Shown in pieces: positions 47,818-60,009 of a stretch of DNA of 64,000 nt (position 1 is the stretch's first letter; each line of letters begins with the position of its first letter). Source of the stretch: Cornus controversa (Eukaryota; Streptophyta; Magnoliopsida; Cornales; Cornaceae); contig CM048853.1 of the NCBI GenBank assembly GCA_026545225.1, forward strand, positions 13,704,755 through 13,768,754. Reading direction: 5' to 3'. The notes below the pieces were generated by a model. That model worked only from the letters and a program-made list of their open reading frames with translations, searched no databases and was not told where the DNA came from. A program made the translations under genes and the position numbers.

Positions 47818-50800
47818 TGTCACGACCCGAAATCCGGACCGCCGGGACTCCCCCGGACCGGCCCGAAGCCCAGGTTGCGAACCCGTTTACTCAACCTCAC
47901 GCTATAACCACCACCTGATCATACAATCTCAATTTCCTATTATTTTACAAAAATTGGGCATGACCCATTCTAAATAATCAACTCCTGGCATATTACACCT
48001 GCTTTACAATTCATATGGACACTTCTGGGCACGTGTCCCCCCAGCATTTATATCAAACAATCAAAATGGACACTTCTGGGCTCGTGTCCCCCCAGCATTT
48101 CTACCACATGCATAATATAATCAAAAGAATACATGTCTCAGTCCTTGAATGTCCGTATTATATACATATACATCACATGAATGTAATACATCTGAAGGGA
48201 TTGGCTCAACATAATTACTTCATACATTAATCCAAATGTACAACATTCATCTACTATCCTGAACATAAATTAGATTCTAAGGAATCTAACTACTACCTCT
48301 GCAATTGGCGCTATCAGTTTCCCCAACTGACTCCATAATCGTCAATACCTGCAAAACCTGGGAGGGGGTGAGCTCAAAGGCCCAACAAGGTATGTAGAAC
48401 CATACTATCATCGCAGCAGCAGGTCGATCCTCACATATTCTCAAAACTATACATGCACTTAAATATATCACGATATTTAAAGTCATGCCCCTCCTAGCAT
48501 ACAAGAATCAACAATGCATATGGAAATCCTAGCACATATGAACATATAAATCAACTTCATATGATTTTCAAAAATCATTTTTCAACATGCTTGAAAATAG
48601 TAAAAATCCAACATCAATATGTATGAAGGACACAAGTATCCACGCATTTACATGACCAATATAAATCAATCACTACGTCATCTACCCTATAAGTACCAAT
48701 CTCAAATGTGATATGAATGCTTTTAAATCGTACAACATGCTTAACAGTCAATCATGTAAACATAAAGGTATTTACACCTTCTTCGATTCTAACTCGATAC
48801 ATAGGCATGATCGATCCACTTCGACGATCATGTGGTGTTAAGTCACTCTAACGACACCAAAGTGTTGGTTAACTCCGTCGACACTCGTGGGATAGGACAA
48901 CTCCAATAGTCACACAAATCAAGGTATTCGTAGTTAATGTTCTAACTAAATTGTGCAATCCTTCATGAGATATTATAACATGCACATAAAAGATGGTATA
49001 ACATGCTAGCAAGAAGAAAACAAAAGCATCACTCTACATTCCCAGTTCTAGTCATAGTCATAGTCATATGATCAAGCACTAACAGATCAAGCGAATTTCA
49101 ACTCCGGTATTCAAGAGGCTAATCATATTTTGTTCCATCATTTTCAATAAAACATAAGCTACAATTTAAGCATATAATTCCGGGCGTTGTCCGTAGTTCC
49201 GTGCATTTATCGAAATAAATCACGTAGATTCCGTGCACTTACAGAAGTAAGTCACGTAGATTCCGTGCACTTACACCAGGTAAGTCACGTAGATTCCGTG
49301 CACTTACACAAGATAAGTCACGTAAATTCCGTGCACTTGTTAAAACAAGTCACGTAGCACTGCCGGTTTTACGGGCTACTAACCCGATGGAATCCGACAC
49401 CACTTGGCCAAGTTTAGGATAGTTTCCCTTCATTTTCCGGCACAACCCCGTCAACTAAATCAATTTCCAAGCAACAAACATTCCAACAATCCCATATACA
49501 CATGTATGTCAATTCCTGCATATAAATCATATATGCTTACAATCCTCTAATCTAGCATATATTATTCATGCTTTCCACTCAACACATCCATGTATTACAG
49601 GTAACTAGTCTGCATCCCACTCACACCTCCAACGCATACTCACATATATACCAAATCCTGCATATAAGTCACCTATGTACATAAACTAGCATAATGTAAT
49701 CATACTCCCATTCAATGCACACACTGGTTACAGATACTTAGCGTGTATCCGTTTCTACATAGATCCCCATATAATCACGTGAATGTCATTTCCCACTCTT
49801 ATATACAATGCGGATGCATATACACTTATCATATTATTTTCGTGTTCTAATCCATGCTCATTAATACTACAAAGAAGTATATGGCATATCTCCTGTCACA
49901 ACTCACTACATATAGCCCATATGTGTATAACACATGCATATTATACCACTTATGCATACAACTTCAAGATCAGCATACTTTACTCATGTCCCACCCAATA
50001 CATACATTTAGAACATAGAAACAGCATGCATTCAACAACTACATTCCCATATATAAACACACATGTGTCACATCCTGTATATAATCACATATGCACGTAT
50101 ACTAGCACAAATAGAATCATACTATCATTCCGTGCATGCATTTACTACAACAATCTAGGATGTATTCAAATCACAATATATATAACCATAATATATTCTA
50201 TCATTCGTAAATGTATTATGCACACATATCACACTTAACATTTATCGTGCTTCTCAAGTACTCATCAATGTTATATTCAAATTTAGCATGCGTTTCTACA
50301 TTGTAACCATATCTATATATATATATAATCACGTATATATATATATATATATATATTTAACATCATGCATAAGGATCATATATGCATGCAAGGCAACATC
50401 AAGCTAAATATACATATATAATTTAGCATACTTTACATGGCTCAATCCCTAAATATGCATATAACAATGCAAATCGACATTTGAATCTAACAATGCTCTT
50501 ACTCTCCAAGCCCACACATATATATATACCCACATGTATTTATCCTCACACCCCACGTATATATATATATATAAACACCTTTATATATATATATATATAT
50601 GCACATATATATATATATGCAAACACCACATATGACTAAATTAAGCACATATGTAAAATTAATCAGCATAATTAAAATATGCATAGAGATAGAGGCAAGA
50701 ATCAACTTGCCTTAGGTCCAGCTTTCAACCGGTCCATGCCTGCAAATCGGCCTCTACCAAGTCCGGTCCGGTCCAATCCCTCGTCAAAGTTAACACAACC

Positions 50801-52427
50801 GACCCAAAACACGAGCTATAATATCTTGTTATGCAAGACCCTCAAGCCAACCCCAAGGCCGGCATCTCCAAACCATCCAATCGAAGCTCCAAGCTTCGGC
50901 ACTTTTGTCGACCCCGAGGCCGAACCCATCAAATCAGAACCCTGGCTGCTACTCCAAGCAACTCCCATGACATGCCTAGCTGAGACCAACTGAGACCTCC
51001 TAATATTCAACCCCCGTGGTTACCTCTTCACGGCCCAACCACGAAACCATCCATTCGGCAGTTAGCCTCTAACCGGCCCCCAACCCAAATCAATCACAAA
51101 CCTATACATTTGTAGATCTCCAACATTGCAGCCCAAAATTATGGTTGCTCAAACAAACTCAACAACTACACACCAAACAATCCACAACCAAACACAACCC
51201 GGCTATCTGCCGAGTTTCATCCCGAATCCCCATCGAGAATTACAACCATGGAAGCAAACCCAGCCAAACCATGAACCCAACTCAACTCAACAACTCACCT
51301 CAACTGAACCAACGACCCAGCAGGAACCATCAAAGCCTCGGCTTCCACTGTGAACATCCACCATAGCCGTGAGCCTCCAATCACCATACCCAAATGGAAC
51401 CCATTCAAAAACCATACCCAACCAACCAGCAACTGAACCCAACGGCTCACCGTAACGGATCTACTAGCCGAAGCCTCCAATCGGACCGAACACAACCCAT
51501 CGACCACCTCTGTCTCAAGCCCAGACAGCCTCGTACCGCCGTCCTACTCCACGGCCGGAAACACCTCCATCTTCGCAGACCCAGTCACCGTGAGCGTCAC
51601 CGTCGGGATCATCGCCGGTTGAACCTTCCACCGAACCGGAGAACTCCACCCAGTCGCAAGCAGCTCGGTCGAATCGAGCCGTCACGCAACGCCGGACATC
51701 ACTGCCGTGGGCAACCACGGTCACCGTCGCCGTCGCTGCCGAAAACGGCCCCCGTCGCCGCTGATCGGCCGCCGGAACCGATTCCCCCTCTCGGCAGCTC
51801 TCTCTTTCCCTCTCGTTTCCCTCTCTCTCCCCGACTTCCTCTCTTCTCTCTCCCTTTTCTTTTTCCTTTTCTTCTTTTCCTTTTCTTTTCTTTCTTCTTT
51901 TTCTTTTCTTCTTTTCTCCTTTTCTCTTCTCCAGCCAACCCACGTGGGTCACTCTCCTTCTTTTATTTTAAACCCCCTTTTTCTTGCACTACTCACAGCC
52001 ACATATTAATATATGTATAAGTATATCCACATACCATATACACACTTACACCCATCCTCCTATACGTATATATGCCCATACATATACACACTTTTATGTG
52101 TATATATAATAATGTATATACTTAATAGATATATTTATAATTTGATATAAATATATCCCACATATATATATATATACCTATATATATATATATATACGCA
52201 TCCTCCGGCATTACTATAATTCCATGTACAAAATCTTCTCAATCTCTTTATTTATATACATAAAATTCCATACATATAAACATCCACTTCTATAAATATA
52301 TATATATAATTCCATTTATATATATATATATATCCACATATTTTTTTTTCGAAATTAATTTATTCGAAAAAAATTAAATCCGGTCAAAATCCACCCGGAA
52401 CCGGTCAAAAAAATTCCAATCCTTACA
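47818..52427 (-). mobile_element. 5' LTR of the non-autonomous element
   Basis: 4610 bp, offset by 7391 from the other LTR up to the TA run at about 50336 and by 7395 after it. Acting as the 5' LTR on the minus strand, it should hold the active promoter somewhere past 52427. The many TA runs make the TATA box ambiguous. Confidence 0.95.
49200..49354. repeat. Five-unit tandem hairpin array, copy in 5' LTR
   Basis: Same as 41809-41963, with no difference seen between the two copies. Confidence 0.92.
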
Positions 52428-52432
52428 TCCTT

Positions 52433-52668
52433 CATGTCTTTAGATACCAATTAAAGGAGTAACCATACTCATTTTCTAGAAGGAAAGGTGGTACAATTGA
52501 AATTCTCTCCTAATGTATTTCAGCAGTTGTAAGTAATATCCCCTCCCCCCTCTCTCTTTTCCCCTTAACGTTGCCTCAGCTTTCATATGAGCTCAATGTC
52601 CTGAATCATCCACTACAATACGTATTAAACATTCAACGAACCTTACTCCTTTCCCCAAGATATCATAT
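52433..52668. other. Flank of the insertion, no gene
   Basis: Sequence that was continuous with 40421 before insertion. It has a pyrimidine-rich stretch at 52540-52566. No protein was recognised across the restored junction. Confidence 0.5.
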
Positions 52669-53460
52669 ATTTTTTTTTATAAATAAAATTGTATTAGAAG
52701 GCATTCAAACGGGGAACACATCCCGCAAAACTACACAAGGACCAAATAGGACACCTAAGCTCTCAAAGTATCCAAGAAATCAAATATTTTCCCCATGGAT
52801 TTACAATTTCTCCCAACAACCCAACAAAAAAGAGAACTAATAATGGTGAATTTCAGTGCTCCCATAGAAGACTCCTCAACCTCAAAGGATCTCCTATTTC
52901 GCTCCATCCATAGACGCCACCAAATGCACAAAGGCGCCACCCTGCAACAATCACGGGCTTGGGACCCAACTGTACAACCTCTCCAAGCCTTAATCAAACC
53001 TTTAGAGGAGCGAGGTATAACCCATTAGACCACAAAAGGTCCCAAAAGCAAACTCCAAGAGTCCCGAACCATAAGGCAATGTAATAAAAGATGATCAATC
53101 GACTCTTCGTCTCTCTTACACATGTATCACCAATTGATTTCGATATGACCCCTCTTCCTCAAATTATCAAAAGTCAAGATCCTTCCCAAGACAGCAGTCC
53201 AAACAAAGAAGGCCACCTAGAAGGGGGCCTTGGAACACCACATTGCTTTCCATAGGAAATTAGGCCCCGATGCACCTATTAGCCTCCTATAAAAGGAACA
53301 GATACAAAATCTCCCCTGAGCTGAAGGCACCCACATTAGGGAATCAAGCCCTCTGCTAACATCCTGGCAATACACTAACTCCAAGAACCCAAAAGAATCC
53401 TCAGGCTCCCTATCCCGCCCCAATTTTTGACTCCAAAAAACTGAGGGTGAACCCATCCAT
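52669..53460 (-). mobile_element. 5'-truncated L1-type LINE
   Basis: Minus-strand motifs: YRRLIGASGPNFLWKAMWCS then KAPF (start of zf-RVT), a cysteine-containing segment at about 53100-53150, then MIKAWRGCTVGSQARDC and CIWWRLWMERNRRSFE. These are the same segments as in the LINE at 3.2-3.9 kb, so the two belong to one family. Several frame changes are present. The 3' end has an A-rich tail (T run at 52669-52678) preceded by a short GGGA...TCCC hairpin, as in the first copy. Confidence 0.8.
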
Positions 53461-53861
53461 TAAACCCCAATGGACCATCTTAACTCTTAATTTCTACAAA
53501 AGCTTAATTACGTGCACACTCATGTAAGTGTGCAACTCAGCATCAACCAATCCCAATGGGCCCCACATTTGGCCTCACATACCTATCCAATCACCTCTAA
53601 CTATCTATCATTCCCTAATTTTTGACACCCTGTGTAGAGTGGGGGAAATGGGGTGAACAGTCAACATTAAACTGACTTGCTCATATGAATCCCTTAAGTT
53701 CCGACACTCAAACTCTTTGTGTAATTGTAATACTAAACTAAAAATTATTCTAATTGAAAGAGGATTCAAAAATACTCAATTTAAAAAAAATAATCACCTC
53801 AATCAGAGTTCTAACAATAAAGTTATGCCCCGTCAAAATTGTGGCGTCGAGCAGTAGCACA

Positions 53862-54030
53862 CAGGAACTTCCAGGTGTCTGGAAATTCTTTCAGGCGTCT
53901 GAAACTATTTTAAGACATTTGAAACTAGTTCCAAACATCTGGTTTCATGCCCAATCAAGGTTTTGAAGTCTCGGGAACTTCGAGGCGGCTGGGGGCCATA
54001 ATTTCAGATGTCTGAAACTTCTTCACCAGC
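53862..54030. repeat. Cluster of small hairpins with varying stems
   Basis: TCCAG-GTGT-CTGGA, TTTCAG-GCGT-CTGAAA, a degenerate TTTTAA...TTTGAAA, CCA-AACATC-TGG, and TTTCAGA-TG-TCTGAAA. Loop sequences are similar, and the stems switch between CCAG/CTGG and TCAG/CTGA forms. Confidence 0.7.
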
Positions 54031-54902
54031 TATGAAACCTCCTATTTGTCATCCAAACCACATCCAAATCACATCCTAATGCCCTAAAGTCCATATATAA
54101 ACATCAATGCATTACCCAACATATAAATGAAGCATAGTTTATTCATTCTTACATCTTGAATCATATATTCCATCCAAATCATACATCTCTCATACATAAT
54201 CCTCTAAGTTCACCACCTCAAGAGAATTACATTTATAAGCTCAAAAGCCTAAGGAATTCAACTCAATTTACATGTTCCAAAACACGCATTCGGTTCATAA
54301 ATCTCATGAAAATGTACCAACCATCCATTTCATAAACAAGTTTATAATTTACAAGTCCTTCTCAACGTCCTTATATAACGTAGTCCAAATACAAGCAAGT
54401 TACATATTATCCAGATGTAACCACAATTATAACAAAGTCATGTGCCACAAGTCCATAGTCATTTCATGAATTACATGAACATAATCCAAAAGCATTACAA
54501 TTTATCTATAACTACAATGAAAACGTAAGTCAACGTGCCACAAGCAGGCATGGACAGCCATAACTATAATATCCCAAAATAAGCAAAAATGCTACAAGGG
54601 ACTCCGCTTGATCACATAATTCATGTCCATCATGGGTGTCTTATCTGTAAAAAGATTAAGAAAAAAGGGGTGAGCACCACAGCGGCTTAGTAGAGATACC
54701 CCAACCTACCTAGGTGCCGACTCGACACCAACCTACATGAATATATGTCACTACATTGCACGTATCATCCAGCATATACCATGTTCATTCATAAGTAATG
54801 CATATTTAAAGAAATGCATTAAACATATAGTATGCTTCACAAATAAGCATGTAAGAAAAATTATAACCTTATCTCTCTCTCAGACTCAATCTGATACCTT
54901 AA

Positions 54903-55260
54903 CATGATTTAGACCAATCATATGACCTGGGACGCCTCCCACAACCATTCCACAACTTTGACCTACACTACCAATGTTGTACTCATGGGGCAATATTTTG
55001 GTTTGCCCATTGGTGATTATATCATTTCAAAATCGTCACCAAATATTTGTCTACTCAAGGTGATTAGACCATCTCAGCACCGTCACCGAGTATTAATTAT
55101 CTCCAGTTGGTTAGACCATTTCAGCACTGCCACCAGGCATAATTTAACTCAAGGTGATTAGACCATTTTAGAATCGTCACCAAGTACTAGATGGCTTAAG
55201 GTGGTTAGACCATTTTAGAACCACCACCAAGCATAATTTGACACAAAGTGATTAGACCAT
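54903..55260. repeat. 47-bp tandem hairpin repeats
   Basis: GGTGATTAGACC or its variant starts at 55012, 55059, 55106, 55153, 55200 and 55247, a period of 47 bp. Stems: TTGGTGA/TCACCAA (55010-55042), GGTGA/TCACC (55059, 55153), and GGTGGTT/AACCACC (55200), where A-T changes to G-C on both sides. The unit at 55106 and the last unit are broken. A related hairpin, ATGATT-TAGACC-AATCAT, lies at 54904-54921. Confidence 0.82.
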
Positions 55261-56439
55261 TTTTCCCTATTTCTTCACAACGACCCCATACATGCATTTT
55301 GAACACACAATGATCAATCATATAGAGTTCATGCTTCATAATGCATAAGCTAGTTGTCACAAACACATAGTATGTATCCCATTTCTCATAACCACACATA
55401 TAATCACCTATACATGTAAATCCTAGCATACTATTCACATATGCTAAAAATCACCAAGTAGCACAATTTAGTCATGCTCCATACGATACATACATTTACA
55501 ACAATTGACTTGCATACATTTACACTCACCATATCAACACATAAACACAAATGTTACACAAATGCACATCACATTTAGGCACATAAGCATATATGCTCTA
55601 TCCTTCCATATTTTGTGCATTTACCCCTCATATCATGTATACTATAAGATACATATCATTTGCATACAAGAGACTCAAGGGAAGGGGAGGACCCCATATC
55701 CCACCCCTCTCACCACTCTTAATCATGCAATACATAACCTCACCTCTCACCGTTTCACCCGAAACACTAGAATCGACATCTAAGCAAGAAGGAGAACTCC
55801 TACCTCAAAATTGAAAGCCTTCCAAGCATTTCACCAAAATTTTAGCGATGTCTACCTTGGTAGAACTTGTGTTTTTTTGGTTCAAATTGAAGCTCGTGTC
55901 GTCCCCTACATATCTCCCTTCTTCGGCGAAACCCGAATCACCACCGAAGCTAATCGAAATCTAAAGAGAAGGGAGAGAGGAGAAGAGAAAAATGTTAGAG
56001 AGAGAAGATCAACTGTGAGAATGATTGAATCTCACTCAGCCACATGTTTTAAAAGTGGTTTAGGGCTGAAATGACTATTTCACCCCTAGCCACTTAACAT
56101 ACCTTCCCGAGTTTCGTTTTCAATTTTAAAAACTCCTACAGCCTCGAAATCACTTCCTCTACTCTCTAAAAATTTCGTCTAAGTCATTCTATAAAATAAA
56201 TATTTTAAAAAAATTTCAGATTCCCGGCCCCACTTAAGTCGCATCCAGGGCCCTAGTTTGACCAAAAAGTCAAACTTCTCCAAATCTTCTGAAAACTTAC
56301 CAAAACGTTTAAAACAATTTCCAAACATGTTCCACACACTCAAAACATGTTAATCATCACTCAAAATGCATTTATAGCAATTATGACGTGAAAATAGAAA
56401 CTGACCAAAATTGGTCACGATCTCTACACTCCCAATCCT

Positions 56440-57660
56440 GAAAGTGCCTCAAGAAGCACACATCCCAAGTCATCCTGCCACTATCGAGACAATAACAGTT
56501 GACAAGCAAGACATACCTATCAGAAGCAATCCAGAAAGTCTCAAAAAAGGGCTAGCCAATTAACAGTCATCACACCAAAGGTCCTCCCAAAAGCAGATTT
56601 CCCTTCCATCTCGGGCCTTAAAACAAATATGTTTAGAAAATTTATCCCACCCCTTCCGGATAAACCACCAAACACCAACCCCACCTGGGGTCCTCACCTC
56701 CAAGGAGCACCAACCTCCCCTCTCCTCCTTAAATCTACAAGAGATAATTCTCCTCCACAGACTCTACCTCTCCACCCTAAACATCCATAGCCACTTCCCC
56801 AAAAAAGCTTTATTGAAGGGCCCTAATCTCCTGATCCCTGAGCCACCCAACTAGATCGGCTTTCAAACCTGCTCCCAATTAACAAGATAGTATTTGAACT
56901 CATCTTCCATACCACCCCATAAAAAGTTTAGTTGAAGTCTCTTTATATTTTCCACCATTGAGGCAAGAATTTGAAATAGAGAAAGAAAGTATGTAGGAAG
57001 ACTTAACAGAGTACTCTTCATCAAATTTAGACACTTGTCAAGTACTCTTCATCAAAGTCAGACACCCCCTTTTGATAAGTTCTGTTTCTTCCAGCCAGCC
57101 AAGCACATTGCAATCCTCTGCACCCTTGGTCCCAAAAAGACCTTCTCCACACTTGGGTACCCAAAGGAAGTCCCAAATAGGTCATAAAAAAGAATCCTAT
57201 TTTGCATCCCAAAATGTGAGCCAAGTGATCAACCTCTTGAACCACTCCCACAATCATAACCTCACTTTTCCCTAGATTTACCTTCAGCCCTGAAACCACC
57301 TAGAAGCACATCAAGACCCCACTCAGTTACCTCAGCTAACTTACATCGGCATCGCAAAACACTATGGTGTCATCCGCAAAGAGCTAGTGAGAAATCTCCA
57401 TCTGCTTGATCAGATCCCTACCTACATTGAACCCTCTGAAGATGCCTCCATCATAATAATAAAAAGGAAAGGGGATCCCCCTGCCTCAACCCTCTAGAGC
57501 TTGCAAACAAACCAGAAGGGACCCCATTGACCAGCACCTAAAATTTCACTGTAGAAATAAAGAATTGGATCTATCCCCTCCATCTCTACAAACCCCATCC
57601 TCTCCAAAAGATATATCAGAAAATCCCAACTCACGTAGTCATAAGGCATTGTGGATAGAT
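56440..57660 (-). mobile_element. Degraded L1-type LINE ORF2, reverse transcriptase and downstream region
   Basis: Minus-strand reading: YDYVSWDFLIYLLERMGF (RT motif), then a decayed GLRQGDPLS-type block, FLFIIMMEA, VSGLKVNLGKSEVMIVGVVQ, HILGCKIGFFFMTYLGLPLG and RRIISCRFKEERGGW. The usual FADD catalytic block near 57380 is decayed. Stops and frameshifts are frequent. The N-terminal endonuclease is not present. It is too degraded to tell whether it belongs to the same family as the other LINEs. Confidence 0.8.
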
Positions 57661-57897
57661 GATATGTTCATTCCTTAACCGTAAACATGCTAGTATACAT
57701 ATTATTTCTCTCTTTCTTCCTTTTTTTTTAGGGGGGTGGGGGAGGTAAACATGCTAGTCTACACCAACCATTGTTTCATTATTAATATAACTTAACATCA
57801 TATTATATTTTAATTAGTTTATCTATAAAATACTATATAGCTTAGCATATATAAAAGTAATAATAACTTAATAAAATTATATTACATTTTCATCTTT

Positions 57898-58094
57898 TGA
57901 GAAAATCAGATATGAAAATGAATCCTAAAAAAATTGTGAATAGAGAAGAGTTTCTGGAAAAAATATTATCATCATTGAATCATTGAATGAGTTTTTACAG
58001 GATATTTATACATCTTTTTCCAGGAAAAGGAAAAGGAAGCTACCCTATTCTAGGAAATCATTAATTACAGGAAACAAATTCTCCAACACCCCCC
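57898..58094 (-). mobile_element. Copia 3' LTR with polypurine tract
   Basis: The minus strand has a purine tract (GAGGAGGGGGGGG), then TGTTGGAGAATTTG as LTR start at about 58094, and a TATA-like TGTATAAATATCC inside. The end near 57898 is uncertain. It forms the 3' end of the copia remnant above it. Confidence 0.65.
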
Positions 58095-59035
58095 CCCTCC
58101 TCAAGTTGGTGAGTAAATGCTCTTCATTTCCAACTTTCTTGTGTTAGATTGGAATGGTCGAGCTACAAGTCCCTTGGTCAATATGTTGGCTAACTGTCTT
58201 TCTGAGGATATGTAGGGAGTGTATACTAACCCACTATCCAGCTTCTCCTTGATAAAATGGCAATCAACTTCAACATGCTTAGTTCTTACAAAGCCTTTTT
58301 CAATCTACAAACTTTTTTCCCTTTGAAATTTCCTTCCAGACTACATGGTATCTCCATATAAACCTCCTCCTCTAAATCTCTATAAAGGAATGCATTTTTT
58401 ACATCAAACTGCTACAAAGGCTAACCAAGGTTAGTAGTAAGAGATAACAATATATGAATAGTGTTCCTTTTTGCTACTAGAGTGAAGGTTTCCTGGTAAT
58501 ATATCATGTGAGTCTGAGTATAACCTTTAGCCACTAATATTGCCTTATACCTCTCAAGTGACCCATCTGCCCTATATTTCATGGTAAATACCCATTTACA
58601 TCCAACCTATTTTTTTATTGCGGGAAGATCAACAATCTCCCAAGTACTTTTTTTTTTAGCGCACTCGTCTCTTCTAGCATAGTCTTCCTCCAATTCTCAT
58701 TCCCTAGTGCCTCTTGAACAGTTTTGGGTACATCAATGAAGTTAAGCTTGGTAACAAATGCTTTGTGAGATGCAGAAAGATTATAAAATGAAACCAAGTT
58801 GGTTAAAGGATGTTGGGTGCATTGTCTTTTACCTTTTCGAACAGCAATGGGTAGATGGAGATTTTCAAACTCATTAGAATTATAATCAAGTTATTTCTCA
58901 GTACCTTCTTCAGACTTAATAACTAGAGCAGCAGTTAGTGGTTCTGGAATTGATTGTATCCTCTTGGAGTACACTTTGAGTGGTGTAGCATGGTACTCTC
59001 TCTGTGTCAAACAGACTGAGGTTCCATGGACTATT
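58095..59035 (-). pseudogene. Ty1/copia pol remnant (reverse transcriptase to RNase H end)
   Basis: Minus-strand motifs in order: PLKVYSKR, SNEFENLHLPIAVRKGKR, SFYNLSASHKAFVTKLNFID, VPKTVQEALGNENWRKTM, KWVFTMKYRADGSLERYKA, AKGYTQTH and QFDVKNAFLYRDLEEEVYME. After a large internal loss it has RTKHVEVDCHFIKEKLDSGL then ERQLANILTKGL at the RNase H end, a stop, and the polypurine tract. The catalytic YVDD part is in the deleted segment. Confidence 0.85.
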
Positions 59036-59798
59036 ACTTGGAACAATCATAAATCATAGTATATATATATATCCACATCATTTTTCCATGGAAGTCAAGC
59101 CACAAATCGACCCATTAGGATGGAAAATGAATTGTGTTGTACATAAGGTAAGAAGACTCGTTTTTGAAATTCATAAAATGAAAGAAATATGTTCTTTCAT
59201 AAGTAACATGTAAACAGAATAATTCCAAGGGGGAAGAGTTGCTTAGTAACTACGCTTGTGAGATTGGTTTTGAGTTCTATTTGTCTTCCTTAAGGCTGGG
59301 CTCATAGAAAGATTAAAATTGGTATATAGCAATGGTCCTGTCACTCTATCCAAAATAAATTAGACTTGCCCAAAAAGTAAGAAAACCTTTCTAGTTTTCC
59401 AAACAAAAAAAGAAGGGAAAAAAAAAACATGTAAAACACACTGAAATAATTCCATTACCTTGATATTCATGTTCTCGATGGAAACAAGGATGAGTTGAGA
59501 AATTATTAAATATTGGGTACCTGTCAATACAGACAACTTAGCGCCCAGCCAATAAACACTCAGCAATTTTATTTGGTAACGATACAACACCATTACACTA
59601 GATACTATATTGTCAGTACTCCAGGAATACCCCACAAGAGACAATTTTCTTTGATAACAGTAAAACACCATTACACCACCATTACACGAGGTACTACATT
59701 GTTAGTATTCCAAGAATACCTAAGAAGAGAGCCCCAATGAGAGAGTGTGTGAGAGATTATTCTTAAACCTAGTGTTACAACAATAAGAAACCACTGAG
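59036..59798. other. Intergenic downstream of the amine oxidase; small repeats
   Basis: No other gene recognised. A pair of diverged repeats (AACACCATTACAC then ACTCCAGGAATACC at about 59587-59635; ACCATTACACGAGG then ATTCCAAGAATACC at about 59680-59726) lies here. The 3' untranslated region of the amine oxidase should extend into this stretch; no clear polyadenylation signal was assigned. Confidence 0.5.
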
Positions 59799-60009
59799 TT
59801 AAACCGCCATCTTATTGGAACAATTAGACCACTTAACATCATTGGGGGGTTTTACTTTGAGCACCGGATTGTGGTCAAAAAAATTGGCTGGCCGGAGCTC
59901 AAACCCGCTGCTCACTGTTGGCATCACCGGAAAATCTTCTTGGTATGGTACATGATGAAAGCCCAACGTGTACCATAACACAATGTCTCTGTTTTCAATC
60001 TCCCTATTC
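59799..60009 (-). CDS. Amine oxidase last exon
   Basis: Begins after TTGCAG with [20 protein letters not shown], carries the third copper His, then [21 protein letters not shown], and ends with TAA at 59799-59801. Confidence 0.94.

Larger units (their letters stand above)
40427..52427 (-). mobile_element. Complete young non-autonomous LTR retrotransposon (LARD-like, 12.0 kb)
   Basis: It has two near-identical LTRs (40427-45032 and 47818-52427), a 5-bp target duplication TCCTT (40422-40426 and 52428-52432), a tRNA-iMet primer-binding site and a polypurine tract. The last two show that it is transcribed on the minus strand. The 2785-bp interior (45033-47817) encodes no gag or pol product that I can recognise, so it must depend on enzymes from another element. 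The ATTTCGAGGACGAAATT block before the polypurine tract and the leader repeats resemble Tekay/Del-type chromoviruses, the likely parent and helper. By eye the LTRs differ at three C/T positions (41080/48471, 41318/48709, 42913/50304) plus a 4-bp difference in one TA run, so the insertion is recent. Confidence 0.95.
53600..56428 (-). mobile_element. Probable Ty3/gypsy LTR on the minus strand, boundaries uncertain
   Basis: Read on the minus strand from TGTAGAGATCGTGACC (56428), it matches the order of the plus-strand LTR at 37630: a TATA-like TATAAATGCATTTTGAG, then TTGAAAACGAAACTCGGGAA and GGTATGTTAAGTG, then a pyrimidine-rich region. Further on it carries hairpin repeats (55260-54903), TGCTCACCCC then a T-rich tract and CAG (about 54677-54646), and small hairpins at 54030-53862. 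The far end may be GGGTGTCA at about 53619. No matching target duplication was found, so it is either truncated or older than its flanks. Confidence 0.5.

Noticed and set aside
59360..59671. A 103-codon minus-strand frame downstream of the amine oxidase
   Set aside because: No recognisable domain, it overlaps a diverged direct repeat, and it may be part of the 3' untranslated region; not supported as a gene.
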